Positions 1-12,900 are shown, counted from the stretch's first letter. The stretch: 64,000 nt of DNA from Acephala macrosclerotiorum (GCA_014904845.1 MU119290.1:62001-126000), one strand, 5' to 3'. The notes: generated by a model not told the origin, from the letters alone. Numbers and translations: made by a program.

Positions 1-298
1 GATGTTGGTGGAGGGGAAGAAAGCAGATGTGATATTGTTGGATTTGAAGAAGGACATGATGTTCACTCCGCTTCATAAGGAGCCTGAGCAAAGGAGAAGG
101 ATGTTAGAGAGTCATTTGGTGTTTGGGTGTAATGGGTCGGCAGTGGAAATGGTGATTGTTGATGGGAGGATTGTGGTTGAGGGAAGGAAGGTGCTGGGAG
201 TAGACGAGGAGCAGGTGAGGCTGGATATGGATGAGTTGTTTCATGAGTTGGTAGCTTCGATGCCAACAGTGACGATGGAGCGAGAAAAGGGGCCGTGA
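1..298 (+). CDS. Amidohydrolase / metal-dependent deaminase family protein, C-terminal end (partial)
   Basis: An open frame enters from the left edge and stops at 296-298. The visible 98 residues contain the C-terminal beta-sandwich signature of the cytosine-deaminase/chlorohydrolase-like amidohydrolases: GKKADVILLDL, then ESHLVFGCNGSAVEMVIVDG, then RIVVEGRKV. In that family this sandwich packs against the metal-binding TIM barrel, which would lie outside the window. Known relatives hydrolyse or deaminate purine, triazine or thioadenosine-type substrates; the substrate cannot be told from the tail. The true start is upstream, so the methionine at position 2 is internal. Confident for family, not for substrate. 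Confidence 0.8.
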   Translation, partial: MLVEGKKADVILLDLKKDMMFTPLHKEPEQRRRMLESHLVFGCNGSAVEMVIVDGRIVVEGRKVLGVDEEQVRLDMDELFHELVASMPTVTMEREKGP

Positions 299-1221
299 GG
301 TGGCTATATGACTCATATAATAAGCGTCGACTTTGCCATACTTTGGACAAACCTTAAACCCTAGTCTGTGTACTTGATCAATAAGATTGTACCTAGGTAG
401 ACTTGGCTACTGGGGAGCAGTACGTGACTCCTTCCTTCAACCTGAGAGATGGTTGCTGTAGTTACTCGTTGGATTGAGGGGGCAACGGGAAGCTTCTCAC
501 TTTGCTCAACAGCCATTCCCTTCGACCTCTTGGCTATTATTCCTTTCATTTCGTGGAGTGTTTTTCTCCATGCCGTAAACCGTCATATGCATAGCAGAGC
601 GAGCGCATGCCATTATTCACCGTTTCAACTACACTGCAACCCACTCCTGATCTTGTTTGCATATTAAAAGGTCTTTTCACAAAAACTTATCTTCATCCTT
701 AAGAATAGATGATAAAGGTAAATACTGTCAAGCTGCATTGCACCACTTACTATTAGGGTGGTCACGTGTTTAATGTTATATATATCCTCATCTCACCGCT
801 AGACAGGAACAGACATCATGAATACACACTTTACACCCACACCATGGCCTTTGCCTGTGATACTTACCCTGCCGCCTGCAATTAAAACCCACGACCAAGG
901 AACGTGTCTCTTAATGAGACTCTGTCCGGATCACATCTAACTTCCTTCTTGAGAAGAGGCTTGTGTACTTTTTTCCGGAAGGTCGCCACTTCAAGTCGAG
1001 AGGGAAGCCACAGGGGCTACCAGCCCAGTCTTATCCTAACCCTCATATTGTTGTCCCCGGCTCGACGGACGATCCGTGTACTCAAATTCCACAGATTCCG
1101 GAACTGTCTTCCTTGTCATGACGGCAGCATATCCAAGCGCGCCCCAGAACGGACCCCTATTCACACTGTCAGATTTCTTTCTTTCTTTCTTTCTTTCTTT
1201 CCAACATTTCTTGGGAAGAAC
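299..1221. other. Intergenic stretch with a TTTC microsatellite
   Basis: No coding sequence can be supported here. The only structure seen is a run of seven TTTC units at 1174-1201. The stretch lies between the 3' ends of the amidohydrolase gene (+) and the small membrane protein gene (-), so it should be mostly 3' UTR and terminator sequence of both. Confidence 0.5.
1174..1201. repeat. (TTTC)7 microsatellite
   Basis: Seven uninterrupted TTTC units are visible. Confidence 0.95.
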
Positions 1222-1715
1222 TCACACAAAGACCGCCAACCTCCAAACAACAGCCCAAACATACTTCACCCCACTCGACCTACCACCCACCTCAAACCCG
1301 GACCCCGTGATCGTAACAACCAAGACAAAAACCACGAAGTAAAGCGACTTGGCAAGCTGGATCTTGAGAAAACGTGATGCGGTGAGGTAGGCGAGGCGGG
1401 AGGCGTAGGAGAATTCGTAGAAGATCGTGCAGAGGATGAGGAGTTGGGCGATGAGCATTAGAACTAGTGTTGCGATGCTGTTATTCAGATTTTAGCAAGT
1501 GTGGTTAGGGAATGAGGAAGGAGACAAGGAGGAACGTTGGCATACAAAGTCCAGGGCAAATGTTTATGTCCGCCAGTAGCACCGAGCGCGAGGGCGAGAA
1601 TCGCGGTCCAGAACTCGAGGAAGAGGATGATGCATAGTTGGGCGATCCAGATGAGAACGAGCCAGAACTTGCTCCATTTTGGATTTGTCGTGGGGGCGCC
1701 GAGACTGATAGGCAT
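1222..1715 (-). CDS. Small orphan multispan membrane protein
   Basis: Two exons, 1715-1546 and 1477-1222, are separated by a 68-nt intron with a GTATGC donor, a CTAAC branch site and a CAG acceptor. The join is in frame (a codon split 2+1 gives Phe57), and the product is 141 residues. Strongly hydrophobic segments lie at about 17-47, 57-82 and 98-116, with very few charged residues, so it should be an integral membrane protein. The start is the first ATG (1713-1715), followed by the short polar segment MPISLGAPTTNPKWSKF. The overall look recalls MARVEL-like or other short tetraspan proteins, but no family is recognised. The in-frame intron supports a real gene. Confidence 0.6.
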
Positions 1716-2200
1716 GATTGCAGATTTTCGATATCCAGCTTGAGGATCTTGACAAGGTTTTTCTTTTTTAAAATGAGGCTGGAATAAGGTTGATCGAAAA
1801 GTTTAAGCTGTCCAAAACGACGAAGTCGTGCTAGATATGAGAATTGAGTGGGAGGTCATGTTATGCGCAGGGTCCAAATTTGGCTGCGGCAGAGCCTCGT
1901 GTGCTGCCAACAGTTGCGGCACAGCTGCAGCCTTCACTGAATACGAACCAACTCTGGAGTTCTGGGGACCCGGATAAACTGACCCTTGAAACACATCTCT
2001 CATGAAGCACTCCCACTCGGTGAGCCAAAATATCTATTGGATACGAAATGCAGAGTCGCTAAACCGTCAACATGAAATGGGATAGTTGACGGGAGCTGCT
2101 CATATCGAAAACAAAACCGGTCACACACGGTGAGAGAAAGCAGTGAGAATGAGAGAACAAATCAAAAACTCGCAATGAATGAACGTTCGTACAGGTGGTG

Positions 2201-3451
2201 CTACAAAATTTGCCCATGCCGCCTCGAACTCTTCAACCTCTTCTGCCTCTTCCTCTCCTTCATCCCCAGCGCGATAAACACAACCCCATTCCAGAACCCG
2301 CGTAACGAGCCCGTCGAACCCACAGCAAGTAGAAGCGGGTAAGACACAAAGTTCGGGTTAATCAAAGCACAAACGCGATTCGTTGTTGGCGCAACCCAGA
2401 CTGCTAGCAGTACGACGAAGAACATCAATGGCATGAGGATGTATTGTCTAAATGATACTGGCGATTTGTGGCGGGGTGTTCGGGATATGGCGAGGCTGTC
2501 GGACGGACTTAGGTGAGGGGTGGGTTCTATGGATGGGATAGAGGCCTTTTCGTTTCTGTCATAGGCAAGATGTGCTGGCTGTGGGCTGGCATTGGTTACG
2601 GCGGCGTGGAACTCGTTGAAATGGGCATCGTTAGCGGACGAGAGTGTGTCCAAGGTTATGCCGATGGATTTGAGCACGTGCTTTTGCTTGAGAATCTCGA
2701 TGCCAACGAGAGCATACAGCACCATGATGATGAAGATCATGAGCCTAAATAAGGGGGAAGACAGAGGTCAGGGTTGCATTCGAGAAATTTGATTTCGAAG
2801 AGACTTACCAGATAGGCCCATAGTAGAAAACTATTCTGAAGAGCACCCATTTCGGAGCGATCGAGCACCAAAGCTGTAAAGGATATTGTGTTAATAGTTT
2901 GTTTTTGTTAGCTCTAACGTTGAGGGAGACTCACTGTGACACTACCATACATCGGGCCTTTCTCCGGTGTGCGGATGAAGAGGAAAGTTGTAGCAGGGAT
3001 GAACACAAGCGCCGTAATGATACTAATATACCATATCTCGAGCTTGCGTAGGTCTCCAGCCTCGTACTTCCAGAAAACAATAAGGAAGACATCGCAAGCC
3101 ATGGCGAGTGTCCACATCACATCCGCTAGAGGAAACCTGTGAGACTAAATGTTAATGATCGCGTGACTCGCAAGGCTGTCATTTCTCAACGTACATTTGC
3201 ATCATGAAGCCTTGGAACTGGCACAAGGCCGAGTGATTCCCAGCATCAGGCCCGCTGAGAGATATCGTTGTGGCAGTGACATCGAACAGATTGTAGAAAG
3301 CATTGATAAAAATGATGCGATGAACAGGATTGCGGAACTGCCGCGAGAAGCAGAAAGTGCCAATAATGGTAGCTATGCCGATAATAGAGAGGACAGAAGC
3401 CGAGCGTTCAACAATGGCCAGAATGTGGAGTTGATGCTCTGAGAGTGTCAT
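2201..3451 (-). CDS. cAMP-receptor-like G-protein-coupled receptor
   Basis: Four exons: 3451-3195, 3136-2935, 2873-2809 and 2744-2201. All three introns (58, 61 and 62 nt) are GT-AG and keep frame, giving 355 residues. The start is the ATG beginning MTLSEHQLHILAIVERSAS; no in-frame ATG lies upstream in the exon. Features of the fungal Dicty_CAR/cAMP-receptor-like class are clear: the ERSASVLSIIGIATIIGTF helix 1, the FMMQMFPLADVMWTLAMAC helix 3, LWCSIAPKWVLFRIVFYYGP in helices 4-5, a long Ser-rich third cytoplasmic loop (about residues 210-270), then helices 6 and 7 ending in WNGVVFIALGMKER. Such receptors sit in the plasma membrane and signal through heterotrimeric G proteins. The ligand is unknown in fungi. 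Confidence 0.87.
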
Positions 3452-4532
3452 AGCGAAAATTGCTACCTCCGCCCGAGCATCTGGCAACCGGATCGGGGGA
3501 GCTTATCTACGAAGTCTTGGTCCTACATTGAGAAATTGGCGATCAAAAGTATTGAGCAGTGCCAGCAATCTGTGCCGATAGCATTTATTTGGTGGTGAAT
3601 GACGTGCTCGCATATCTTACATAACGACCAATACATCCCTCGTCAACTTACAAAAAACATCGCAACTTTCTCAGAACACGTCTGCGATATCAAGCATACT
3701 GCTGTTTATGCCTATGCCTGCTGCGCGATGGATTGACTCGGCGATAGAGTAATATGCAGCATTACAAGAGCCTCGTCCTAGCGACGACGAACATTTTTGA
3801 GGTTGATGTCTTGGGGAAGGCGGGGCGTAAGTGAAAAAAAAGAAATGTAAGAACAATTGGAAAAGGAAAGTCCACTCTGGCTCAGCCACGAATTGATCCC
3901 CCCTATGAATGGCATATGCCCGTCCCAAATGACGTGACTGGCAGAATATATTTCACAAAGGGCGCCCCAACCACGGTTACAAGAGCCACTGAAGAATATG
4001 CAATTCATGAATGGCTGCATTCCATTTATGAGACGCATCATGCGTAGACGTAGTATGTCAGCTTCAACCCTTTCCGGCCTTTTGGAACGCCTCGGCCCGG
4101 ATCGACCTCGGTGGGGAAGTATCTGGATGGATATCCCCCACGCGCACGCGACCGCGTCCAGACTGTCGGAATGAGCACCATGAATAAGCAAATCATGCCA
4201 GCCAGGGTCCTAGGTAAGCACGAGTAAAAAGCCTTCGATTGACCATTGCGGTTTGTTTGTGTGTTGATGCGAATAGAAGCTGGGGTTATGAGGATCTCGA
4301 ACCCATGAATGACTCTCACCCGTGAACCAGAACGTCAACCGCTCCATTAGGTCGAGGCAGAGTGGCTGACATCGAAATGAAGTCGCACGGAACTGGCAGG
4401 AGCTGCAGATAATAGAAGCAGCCACAAGTGAGAGTATGCAGTGAAAGCCAACAAGCTGAGATTGGGTATCCTATCATCCCACCAACGCCATCCAATGCAT
4501 TTTGATACACAATACAATGCACAATACACTTA
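3452..4532. other. Intergenic region with a tRNA-like promoter relic
   Basis: No coding gene is supported. The stretch holds the upstream region of the GPCR gene and the 3' flank of the IleRS gene. The only structured signal is the tRNA-like A-box/B-box pair at 4292-4349 on the minus strand, listed separately. Confidence 0.5.
4292..4349 (-). pseudogene. tRNA-like relic (Pol III A box plus degenerate B box)
   Basis: Read on the minus strand, TAATGGAGCGG (4349-4339) fits the tRNA A-box consensus TRRYNNARNGG at every position. GGTTCGAGATCC (4303-4292) is a B box with one extra base. No acceptor stem or good T stem forms, so this is at best a decayed tRNA or the head of a tRNA-derived element. 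Confidence 0.3.
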
Positions 4533-7500
4533 CTATACAGCATCCTCACATCGTTTACAAAGCTCGTCCTCTGCAGGCGCAACATATCTCCAGCACCTAG
4601 GACATTTATTCTCCTTGGGCGGCAGCACCCAAGCCGTGGCCTTGCCTCCTGGCATATCGAATGTCGCGGAGTATTTCCACTGTCCATCGACGTTGCCATC
4701 CAGCTCCACAGACGAGACCACGAAGATACCCTCGAGTTCGTCGGCGTACCGCTCAAACGTACGTCTCGTAATCGATGAACTTCCATCCTCTGGGAACTGC
4801 AAGACCACGGAAGATTCCAAGGACGATCCGATCATTTTGTTGGCCCTTGCTTCCTCTTGAGCTACTTTGATAGCTGCATTTGCGTTCAACAGCAATGGTA
4901 GGTCCGCGATGAGGGTCTCGGAATCGACCAATTTCTCAGGTGAAATGATCAGATCGCCAGGCGTTCGGTGGAACGGGTGAGTCTGCTCTTCTGCTTTCAT
5001 CCATTCTGGCCGATGGTCCCATGCCTCCTCAACCAGATTTGGTGTGATCGGTGTTAACATTCTTAAAAGACCATGGAAGATCTCCTCCAAGACTCCACCC
5101 CCATCACCGCAGTAAAGTCTGTCTTTCATCGCTTCCAGGTAGAATGCAGAAAGATCAGTGCTGATCCATTTGTTGATAGCATTCACGCCCTTGTAGAATT
5201 CAAAATTGTCGTAAGCATCTGCAACCTCCTTCATCACTGCAGCGAGTTGAGCAAGCGCAATTTGGTCGAGCTTAGTAGTAGGTGCAGTCCGCGCCGAAGC
5301 ATGCACTGATCCTAAGAGCATTTTGAGGGTCATTCGATATTTGAGGAGTGCGGAATGGTTGAACTGCAGGACAGGTTGGCCGATAACTACATCGCGAGTA
5401 TAGTCGCTACTGGCCACCCATAGACGAAGGGCATCAGGGCCAAGGGATTGCGCGACTGCTCCGCCTCCCTTCTTCTTGATCTTGACCTGTGAAGGGTAAG
5501 CGGTGTGAAGGGCAAATTACATAAGAGACTTACAGGTGGAAGCAATGACCCATCAATGATCTGGCTAGGAGCGATAGTATTACCAATAGACTTGGACATC
5601 TTCTTTCCCTCTTGATCAAGTGTGAAACCATGAGTAATTAAAGTCTTAAACGGAGGCCCTTCCTTGCCAAACGCACTTGTGTAAGTCAACAGACTCGATT
5701 GAAACCAGCCTCGGTGTTGGTCAGTGCCTTCCAAATATACATCAGCTTGCTGGTCTGTTTGTGACCACGATGTGCCACTGTCAAACCAGACATCCATGGT
5801 ATCCTTTCCTCGTCTGAAAGTGCCTTCCAATCCAGGAACAATCCAAGCTGGGTCATCTGGTGCATCTGTCCACCAAGCATCAATGCCTCTCTCCTCAATG
5901 GCAGAAACAATGTGGGCAACACTTTCGCCAGTGAGCACCGCAACGCCTTCCTCATTGTAAAGTGCGGGAATGGGTACACCCCAGGCACGTTGCCTCGAGA
6001 TGCACCACTCACTTCGTCCCGTTACAAAGCTTTCCAGTCTGGATTGGCCAGTATGAGGGATAAATCTGACGTCTTGCAAGTTCCGCAAAGCATCATCTTT
6101 GACGTGCCTAACATCCGCGAACCACTGTTCTGTGGCTCTGATGATGACGGGAAGTTTGGTTCTCCAGTCATAGGGATACTTATGCTTATACTTGTGAGAT
6201 AAGAGCACCTTGTCGCCAAGATATTTCAACATCTCAGCGCTGCCTCCGTCCAATACCGACTTTCCTACAAAAGAATCAGGATCGTCTGGGACAGCTGCGG
6301 AGGTGAAGCGTCCTAGGTCGTCGACTGGGGCAGCGGCTTTGATACCATGTCGAGTACAGACTTCGTAGTCATCCATCCCATGCCCAGGTGCAAGATGGAC
6401 TAGACCAGATCCAGACTCGGCCGAAACGAAATCTGCATGAATGACAGGTTGCGATTCCTGCTCTTTGCCTCGGAGAACGTTCACATACTGAGAGCCAATA
6501 ATATCCCTGCCCCAGATACCGGCCAAAATCACTTCGAAGGAGCCAGAAGCCTCTGTTTCTGAATTCGGGGTCTTGTATAGCAGTTTCTCGAGCGCGGCAA
6601 CCCGTGTACTAGCGATGAGTAGATAAAACTCTCCATGCTTGACAACAGAGTACTCCAGCTCGGTATGAACAGCAATAGCTCTATTCGCGGGTAAAGTCCA
6701 CGGAGTTGTCGTCCAGATAACAGCATTCAGCGACTGCCCCTCAGGAAGCAAAGAGTGGACACTTTCCGGCACCTTTGTCATCGGGAATCTGACATACGCT
6801 GCCGTCGAGACATGATCATCCTTATACTCCAACTCAGCCTCCGCAAGCGCCGTTCTCGAAGAAGGTGACCAATAGACCGGCTTGTATCGTCTGAAGATCA
6901 ATTCACGCTTCACCATCTCTTGAAAGACGCCCAATTGCTTGATTTCAAACATTTTGTCCATAGTCTTCCAAGCTTTGTCCCAATCTGCCATCACACCCCA
7001 CTCTCGGAAACCTTTCATCTGTTCCTTCACTGTTTTAGTTGCTAACGATCGAGCGGCTCGTCGGATGCCAATGGCATCGAGGGAAGCGTCGCCATCTTTG
7101 GCATTCTCTCGTTGTTTCTCGAGGGCTTTGATTTCAATCGGGAGTCCGTGGCAGTCCCAGCCTGGAACGTAGACTACTCTCCGACCTATTGGCCTCCATG
7201 TCAGCCCCTATGCTCTCCCAATGACAGACAATTTGGCCCTTTAAAACTTTCCGTACCTTGCTGTAACTTAACTCTACAGATGATGTCCTTCAGAATCTTA
7301 TTCAAAGCATGCCCAACATGCAAACTCCCATTGGCATACGGCGGTCCATCATGCAACACAAACGGTTTCTGGGCAGAGCGTTCACGGCTCTGCCACTCGT
7401 AGAGGTCATCGGAACATCGCTTTAGGTATTTGGGTTGATCTGCTAACTGAGGTCGAGGGCTGCGAGTCGCATCAGCAACAATTCTTTCAATTGAAAGGTA

Positions 7501-7581
7501 TTTTGCAATTGCTTACGGAAATGAAGATTTTGGTAATCGTAATGTCGAAGACCAGGACTTTGTCGGAGGACGTACTGGCAT
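4533..7581 (-). CDS. ism1: Mitochondrial isoleucyl-tRNA synthetase
   Basis: Four exons: 7581-7517, 7459-7257, 7185-5534 and 5486-4533. The introns of 57, 71 and 47 nt are all GT-AG and in frame, giving 957 residues. It charges tRNA-Ile with isoleucine for mitochondrial translation. The class I HIGH motif is HVGH at residues 69-72 ([22 protein letters not shown]), and KMSKS is at 618-622 ([11 protein letters not shown]). The C-terminal zinc-finger cysteines characteristic of bacterial/mitochondrial IleRS are at 935, 938, 950 and 953 (CPRCWRY...CKRC). The Arg/Ser-rich N terminus ([19 protein letters not shown]) fits a mitochondrial presequence. Length is close to the yeast Ism1 class. The next gene upstream on the same strand ends 328 nt before this start. 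Confidence 0.95.
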
Positions 7582-7909
7582 GGTCTCGAATCCACCACGG
7601 TCAGTCGCATTTTTTTGGTCGAGGCCAGTCATTTTGGAAGGCGTGTTTCGGGTGCCTTAGTTTCGCATGTTTTGGTCAGGCATCAACAATAGAGGGCGAG
7701 TCGAGGGATCTTATAGACGGACATTTGAGTCATTGAAGTTCAGATGTGACAGTATTCAGCTCATTTGACTCACTCCTTCCTTTCGGGGTAAATAGTATCC
7801 TAATCTCAGTCCTAATACTCCGTCCGCCATCACCTGTATATCCGATGCCACCCAGGAACTCCTGCCAATGTACAATGCTTCTTCAAACCAACCAAAATCT
7901 AAATGCATC

Positions 7910-9509
7910 TCAGAAAACTGTGACTCCGCTCACTGTCCCGTTCTTCAATACCTCAAACACCAATCCTGGAAATCCAAAAAGAGTTGTGTTGCCCAATCCT
8001 CTGGTATCTTCTGTACCAACCGGGTCGTTCCTCTTGCCACCAACACTGTCTTCCCATCCGCCCAATAATTCACAGCTGCTGCCGGGACTATCACCCCAGT
8101 CACGGTTCAATACCATGCCGCGCTGACGAGCTCTTGCCTCCTCTGCATTCTTGTAAATGCTCTTCCATTCATCGTGCAATCTCTGTTCTACATCCTTGAA
8201 TAGTGACTCGGAATTGATAATATTTCGACCCTTCTTGGACTTCAGGTATTGAATCTCCCACCGACACCGTTTGTGTCGGTTGAATGGATATGAGCCTGGG
8301 ACATTACCATGCAAGATCACCTTGGTAGCTACCAACTGACTTGACGCATCTGCTGGGACAATACCCTCCGCCACGTCTTCTATCGGTCGTTTCGACGGTG
8401 GACATTGTGACGGGGTGACAGGAGTGGAGAGTAAAATGTCGAATCCATGGTAGAAGTAGTTGTAGAAGCATTCTCCCGAAACATTCCCGACCACCTCGCC
8501 TTCCTCATTCTCGTCATCAGAGTCATCAGTTGCGGTATGGGCCGAAGACTGGTCCGTATCGGTAGAGTCGTCCCTGACCTCACTTCCATCCCGCCTCTGT
8601 GTTCGTGATGCAGGTCGAGCCTTGTGGATGGACATCCGCTGATCGTTCTTTCGATATATCGCATCTGGTGGGCCGAGTATCGAAACAAGTTCCTGTGGGG
8701 ATGTCAAACCTAGCTGGATCCAAAATGGGGGAACACCGTCTGGCCGTACAAGCTCGACCCGACCTGCCCCATGTATCCTGACTAGTCGCACTTCGTCCGG
8801 CACAGGCTCTCGGCCCTTCATGAGTACAGCGAAGACCTCTCGAGGATCCATCGTCTGTGCATATAATCGTTCTCGAGCGTTTGGCCAAGAGTCTCCCTTA
8901 AAGATTGCCATCGAAGCTGCCGGTTGGGCGTTGGCGGAGGACAAGACCGACACGAAATCTTTCCTTGGAGACCAAGACGAGCTTTTCAGAGGGAAAGAGA
9001 AAGCTATTCCTGGGTAGGAGAGCACATAGAGTCCCATCCCAGTCTCATCTCCTCCCTCTGGCTCGATGTACTCGCCAGGGAATGTAGGACCCAGCAGCCG
9101 GTTGTAAATATGCCGGAATGTCGGCCCTGAGAAACTTTCCGCTTGAGCGGTAGCTGTCTGCGCGGCTGTTGGCGGTCTCAGCACATCTTTGTCTTTGTAC
9201 ATGAGGTGGCTTTTGGTGAAGTCCAGCACTTCGATCAATCGTAACCGTTGCTCCGGTCCATCGAATCGTAGTCGGATGCCATTTGTCGGCAGATCCAGTA
9301 TCACCGGCTCCGAAACTGGCACAGACTGCTCGAATACCAGATCTAGCTTTGGAAATCGTTGTGGCTCGGCTTTCAGTCGTGTGAGAATATCGTGGAGGGA
9401 AGCTCCCAGGACTGTGACGGTGTTAGCTGGAGCCTGCACTGAGACGATCGAGCTTACCAATGAACCCAAGAGCCTGTCCTGGGAAGATCTGGGCAGTATA
9501 CGTCGACAT
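7910..9509 (-). CDS. UPF0183 (PHAF1/C16orf70-like) family protein
   Basis: Two exons, 9509-9458 and 9411-7910, with a 46-nt GT-AG intron; the product is 517 residues. The chosen start gives MSTYTAQIFPGQALGFI followed by VLGASLHDILTRLK, the usual N terminus of fungal members. A further in-frame methionine at 9638 is possible but gives a low-complexity Ser/Ala extension. Family landmarks: LPTNGIRLRFDGPEQRLRLIEVLDF, PGIAFSFPL, the SPQELVSILGPPDAIYRK block, and the C-terminal NTTLFGFPGLVFEVLKNGTVS. The animal homologue takes part in autophagy-related membrane recruitment; the fungal role is not established. An acidic Ser/Asp linker (SDDENEEGE) interrupts the conserved core. The gene is divergently paired with the kinesin gene. 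Confidence 0.88.
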
Positions 9510-9910
9510 GTCGATTGCATTTGCAGCAGAGGCAGACTCCTCTGTTCTGCTCTGTGCGATCGTGTCGAGGCTTGCTGAGGTTGCTGAGGTTGCTGAGGTC
9601 AGGCTGCTGAACAGCCGCCTTGCGAGTTGGAGGGGCATCGTTGCTTCGCCAACGTGTGGAGGCCGCTATGATTTTGTGCCGGAACCTGCGAAGAGGTCAA
9701 CAATTTCAGATATCGATAATCTTCGAAAACAAATGTACCCTCGCCGTATCGCTAATATTCGTGAGTATTTGGAGAATTCCACACGTCCTTATTGAGTCAA
9801 CACGTTTAGGCGACACGTCGACTGGATCAAAACAAAACGCGCATGATTCGCTGCACTTTGGAGGAATCCCAACATCAACAACAACGAAAACGAAAACATT
9901 CTACAATCGC
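9510..9910. promoter_or_regulatory. Shared divergent promoter region (UPF0183 gene / kinesin-5 gene)
   Basis: About 400 nt separate the two divergent start codons, so both promoters must lie here. A stretch of TTGCTGAGG repeats (about 9575-9601) lies in it. No core promoter element could be fixed. Confidence 0.5.
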
Positions 9911-12900
9911 ATGGCAAGACTTCCACGGCCGGCTGTCGCGCCATTAAGAAAGACAAGCAGCATGCGCCCGCCACCAAGACCTTCCGCCGCAACGGCAAGA
10001 TCACAATCAGCATCCGCTCAATCTCGGCACGACCGGTCCGGCGCAATATCACCAGCAGAGTCTGTCGTGTCAGTAGCTACTACAGCCGGAGGAACGAAGA
10101 GAAAAGAACGAGATTTCGAGAATGACGAAGGGGAGACAAATATCAATGTCGTGGTACGATGTCGGGGACGAAACGAGCGCGAAGTTCGGGAGAACAGCGC
10201 TGTTGTATTGTCAACACAAGGCGTGAAGGGAAACAGTCTGGATCTCTCGATGGGACCAAGCGCGCTCAGCAACAAGACATATCACTTCGACAAGGTCTTT
10301 TCCTCGGCTGCGGATCAGGCCATGCTATACGATGATGTTGTAACACCAATGTTGGATGAGGTAGGTGTACGATGCTCTATTGCTGATCCTGGTGTTAATT
10401 TATTCTAGATGCTGGCTGGATACAATTGCACAATCTTCGCATACGGCCAAACTGGCACAGGAAAGACGTACACGATGTCCGGAGACATGAACGATACATT
10501 CGGAATGCTTTCAGATGCAGCAGGCATAATACCTCGAGTTCTACACTCCCTCTTCCGAAAACTCGACATCGATGATGCAGAATCTTCGGTCAAGTGCTCT
10601 TTTATCGAGCTATACAACGAAGAACTTCGCGACTTGATCTCTCCGGACGACAAGGCAAAGCTGAAGATCTATGATGAAAAAAACACCAAAGGCCATGCAA
10701 CAACTATCGTCCAAGGAATGGAGGAATGCCACATCAAGAGCGCTACCGAGGGTGTGAAGTTATTACAGCATGGCAGTCACAAGCGTCAAGTTGCAGCAAC
10801 GAATTGCAATGATCTCAGTAGTAGAAGTCACACGGTTTTCACTGTTACTGCATATATCAAGAGAACGGCAGAAAACGGCGAGGACTATGTCAGTGCTGGA
10901 AAGCTCAATCTGGTGGATTTGGCAGGCAGTGAGAACATCCAGCGAAGTGGAGCGGAGAACAAGCGGGCCGCTGAAGCTGGCCTGATTAATAGGAGTTTAC
11001 TGACTCTCGGTCGTGTTATCAATGCTCTTGTTGACCGAAGCATGCACATCCCATACAGGGAATCAAAGCTTACCCGACTTCTCCAAGACTCACTCGGTGG
11101 ACGGACAAAGACTTGCATCATTGCTACGGTGTCCCCTGCGAAGAGCAATCTCGAAGAAACAATCTCGACCCTGGACTATGCTTTCCGAGCGAAGAACATC
11201 CGGAACAAGCCTCAGATGAACCAGATGATCAACAAGAAGACTCTATTGAAGGAATTCACGTTTGAAATCGAGAGGTTGAAGAGCGAGCTTATTGCAACTC
11301 GACAACGAAACGGCGTTTATCTTACGAACGAGAACTATGAAGAGATCACGTTGGAGAGTGAGTCGAGGAGGATTCTTAGCGAGGAGCAAGCGGCAAAGAT
11401 TGAAACGATGGAGATCAATCTTCGGAACAAAGTACAGGAATTGTACTCGCTGACATCAAACTTCATGACCTTGAAGAAAGACAATGAGGCTAACAAGGCG
11501 ATTCTGGATGAAACAAAGGGTGTTCTTGAGCAGACCGAGTTCGTCCTCACCAACACAAAAAAGAACTTGGCCGAAGAGACAATGCTACGAAGAGCACATC
11601 AGCGTACGGAGGAGCAACTCATTGAGGTTGGGGGCCAGCTCATCTCGACCCTGGGAAAGACCGTTGATGATGTCAGTGGGCTTCATGCGAAGAACAAGAG
11701 GAAATCCGACGTTCAGTCGCTGAATAGGAATACTTGGGGCCTCACACAGGCACAAGTCTCTGAAGTCACTAGTTTGGTCGAGGAACGAGTTGATGAATTC
11801 CGTTCTCAACAGCAGGAATTGATGGAAGCTGTTTCTGAACGCATGCAATCATTCGTAGCCGGTGAGCTAGGCAAACTTGCTTCTACTCAAGCTTTCCTCG
11901 AGGATAATGTAGCTTCATTCGAAGGATCCGAAAAGGAGGTTGCTGAACAAACCGCAACTTCGAAGGAAGAGATGGATGCTGTGCTCGAAGAAATCAAGAC
12001 TCTCCGAGAAGATGTCAAGACTCGAGTTGGGGAAGGGCTTCAAGGCCTTTCAGCAGCCGCCGAGCGCATTTCAGCGGAAGTGATCAGTGAACTTGGTGCT
12101 TTCCACACCCAGCTTCACACATCTTACAGCTCGCTTGGTCGCGACTTCAAGACGCTCTTTGAGGACCTTCTCAAGCATGTCAATGCACAGAAAGCCGAGG
12201 CAGATGCGTTACGACAGCAGCTCAACACGGCCAGTGAACTTGCTATGCAATCAAATGTTGCTGCATCTACACGGCTTGACGAGGTTCTACGAGAGGAACG
12301 AGAACAAGCCGCCTCAGATCGTCAGAATCTCTTGTTGCAGATTACTAACTTGATCACGACTCAAGGCGAGGCCCAAGATGCACGACTCGGATCTAAAATT
12401 GAGGAGGTCCGAAAAGATGTTTTGGCCTCCAAAGAAAGCTTTGAGACATCTCGAACGCAGTATAACAATGGCATGGATGCCTGGAATGGGAAGGAGGGTT
12501 CGCTCGTTGAGGAGGTCCTCCGATCACGAGAGACATTGAAGAGCAAGTTGAAGGAAGACTGGGTGGTAAGCTGTCATGCTCAACCGTTATTGAAGACTTC
12601 GCTAACTCGACTATCAGGCTGCTAACAAGCACAACTCATCCCTCCAAATAAGCACGAAATCTGTTCATGCTGAGACAGTTCGTATTGTAGACGAACAAAT
12701 GAAGGATATCGAAATTCAGATGCGTGCCCTCGACGACTTTGTCACCAGAGCTAGATCGCAAAATGCTCAGCATCATGACAGCCACGTCCAGTCACTGCAG
12801 AATCTTTCAGGCACTGTCAAGTCTTCGTATAGCAACATTGGCTCGCACTTCACGTCAACATACGACCGAATCCGTGACCTCGGTGAGGAGATGTCCACCA

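Noticed and set aside
904..1377. 157-residue plus-strand open frame antisense to the small membrane protein gene
   Set aside because: Low-complexity, runs through the TTTC microsatellite and lies opposite a better-supported spliced gene.
9510..9638. Upstream in-frame start extending the UPF0183 protein by 43 residues
   Set aside because: The extension is Ser/Ala low-complexity, while MSTYTAQIFPGQALGF matches the expected family N terminus.
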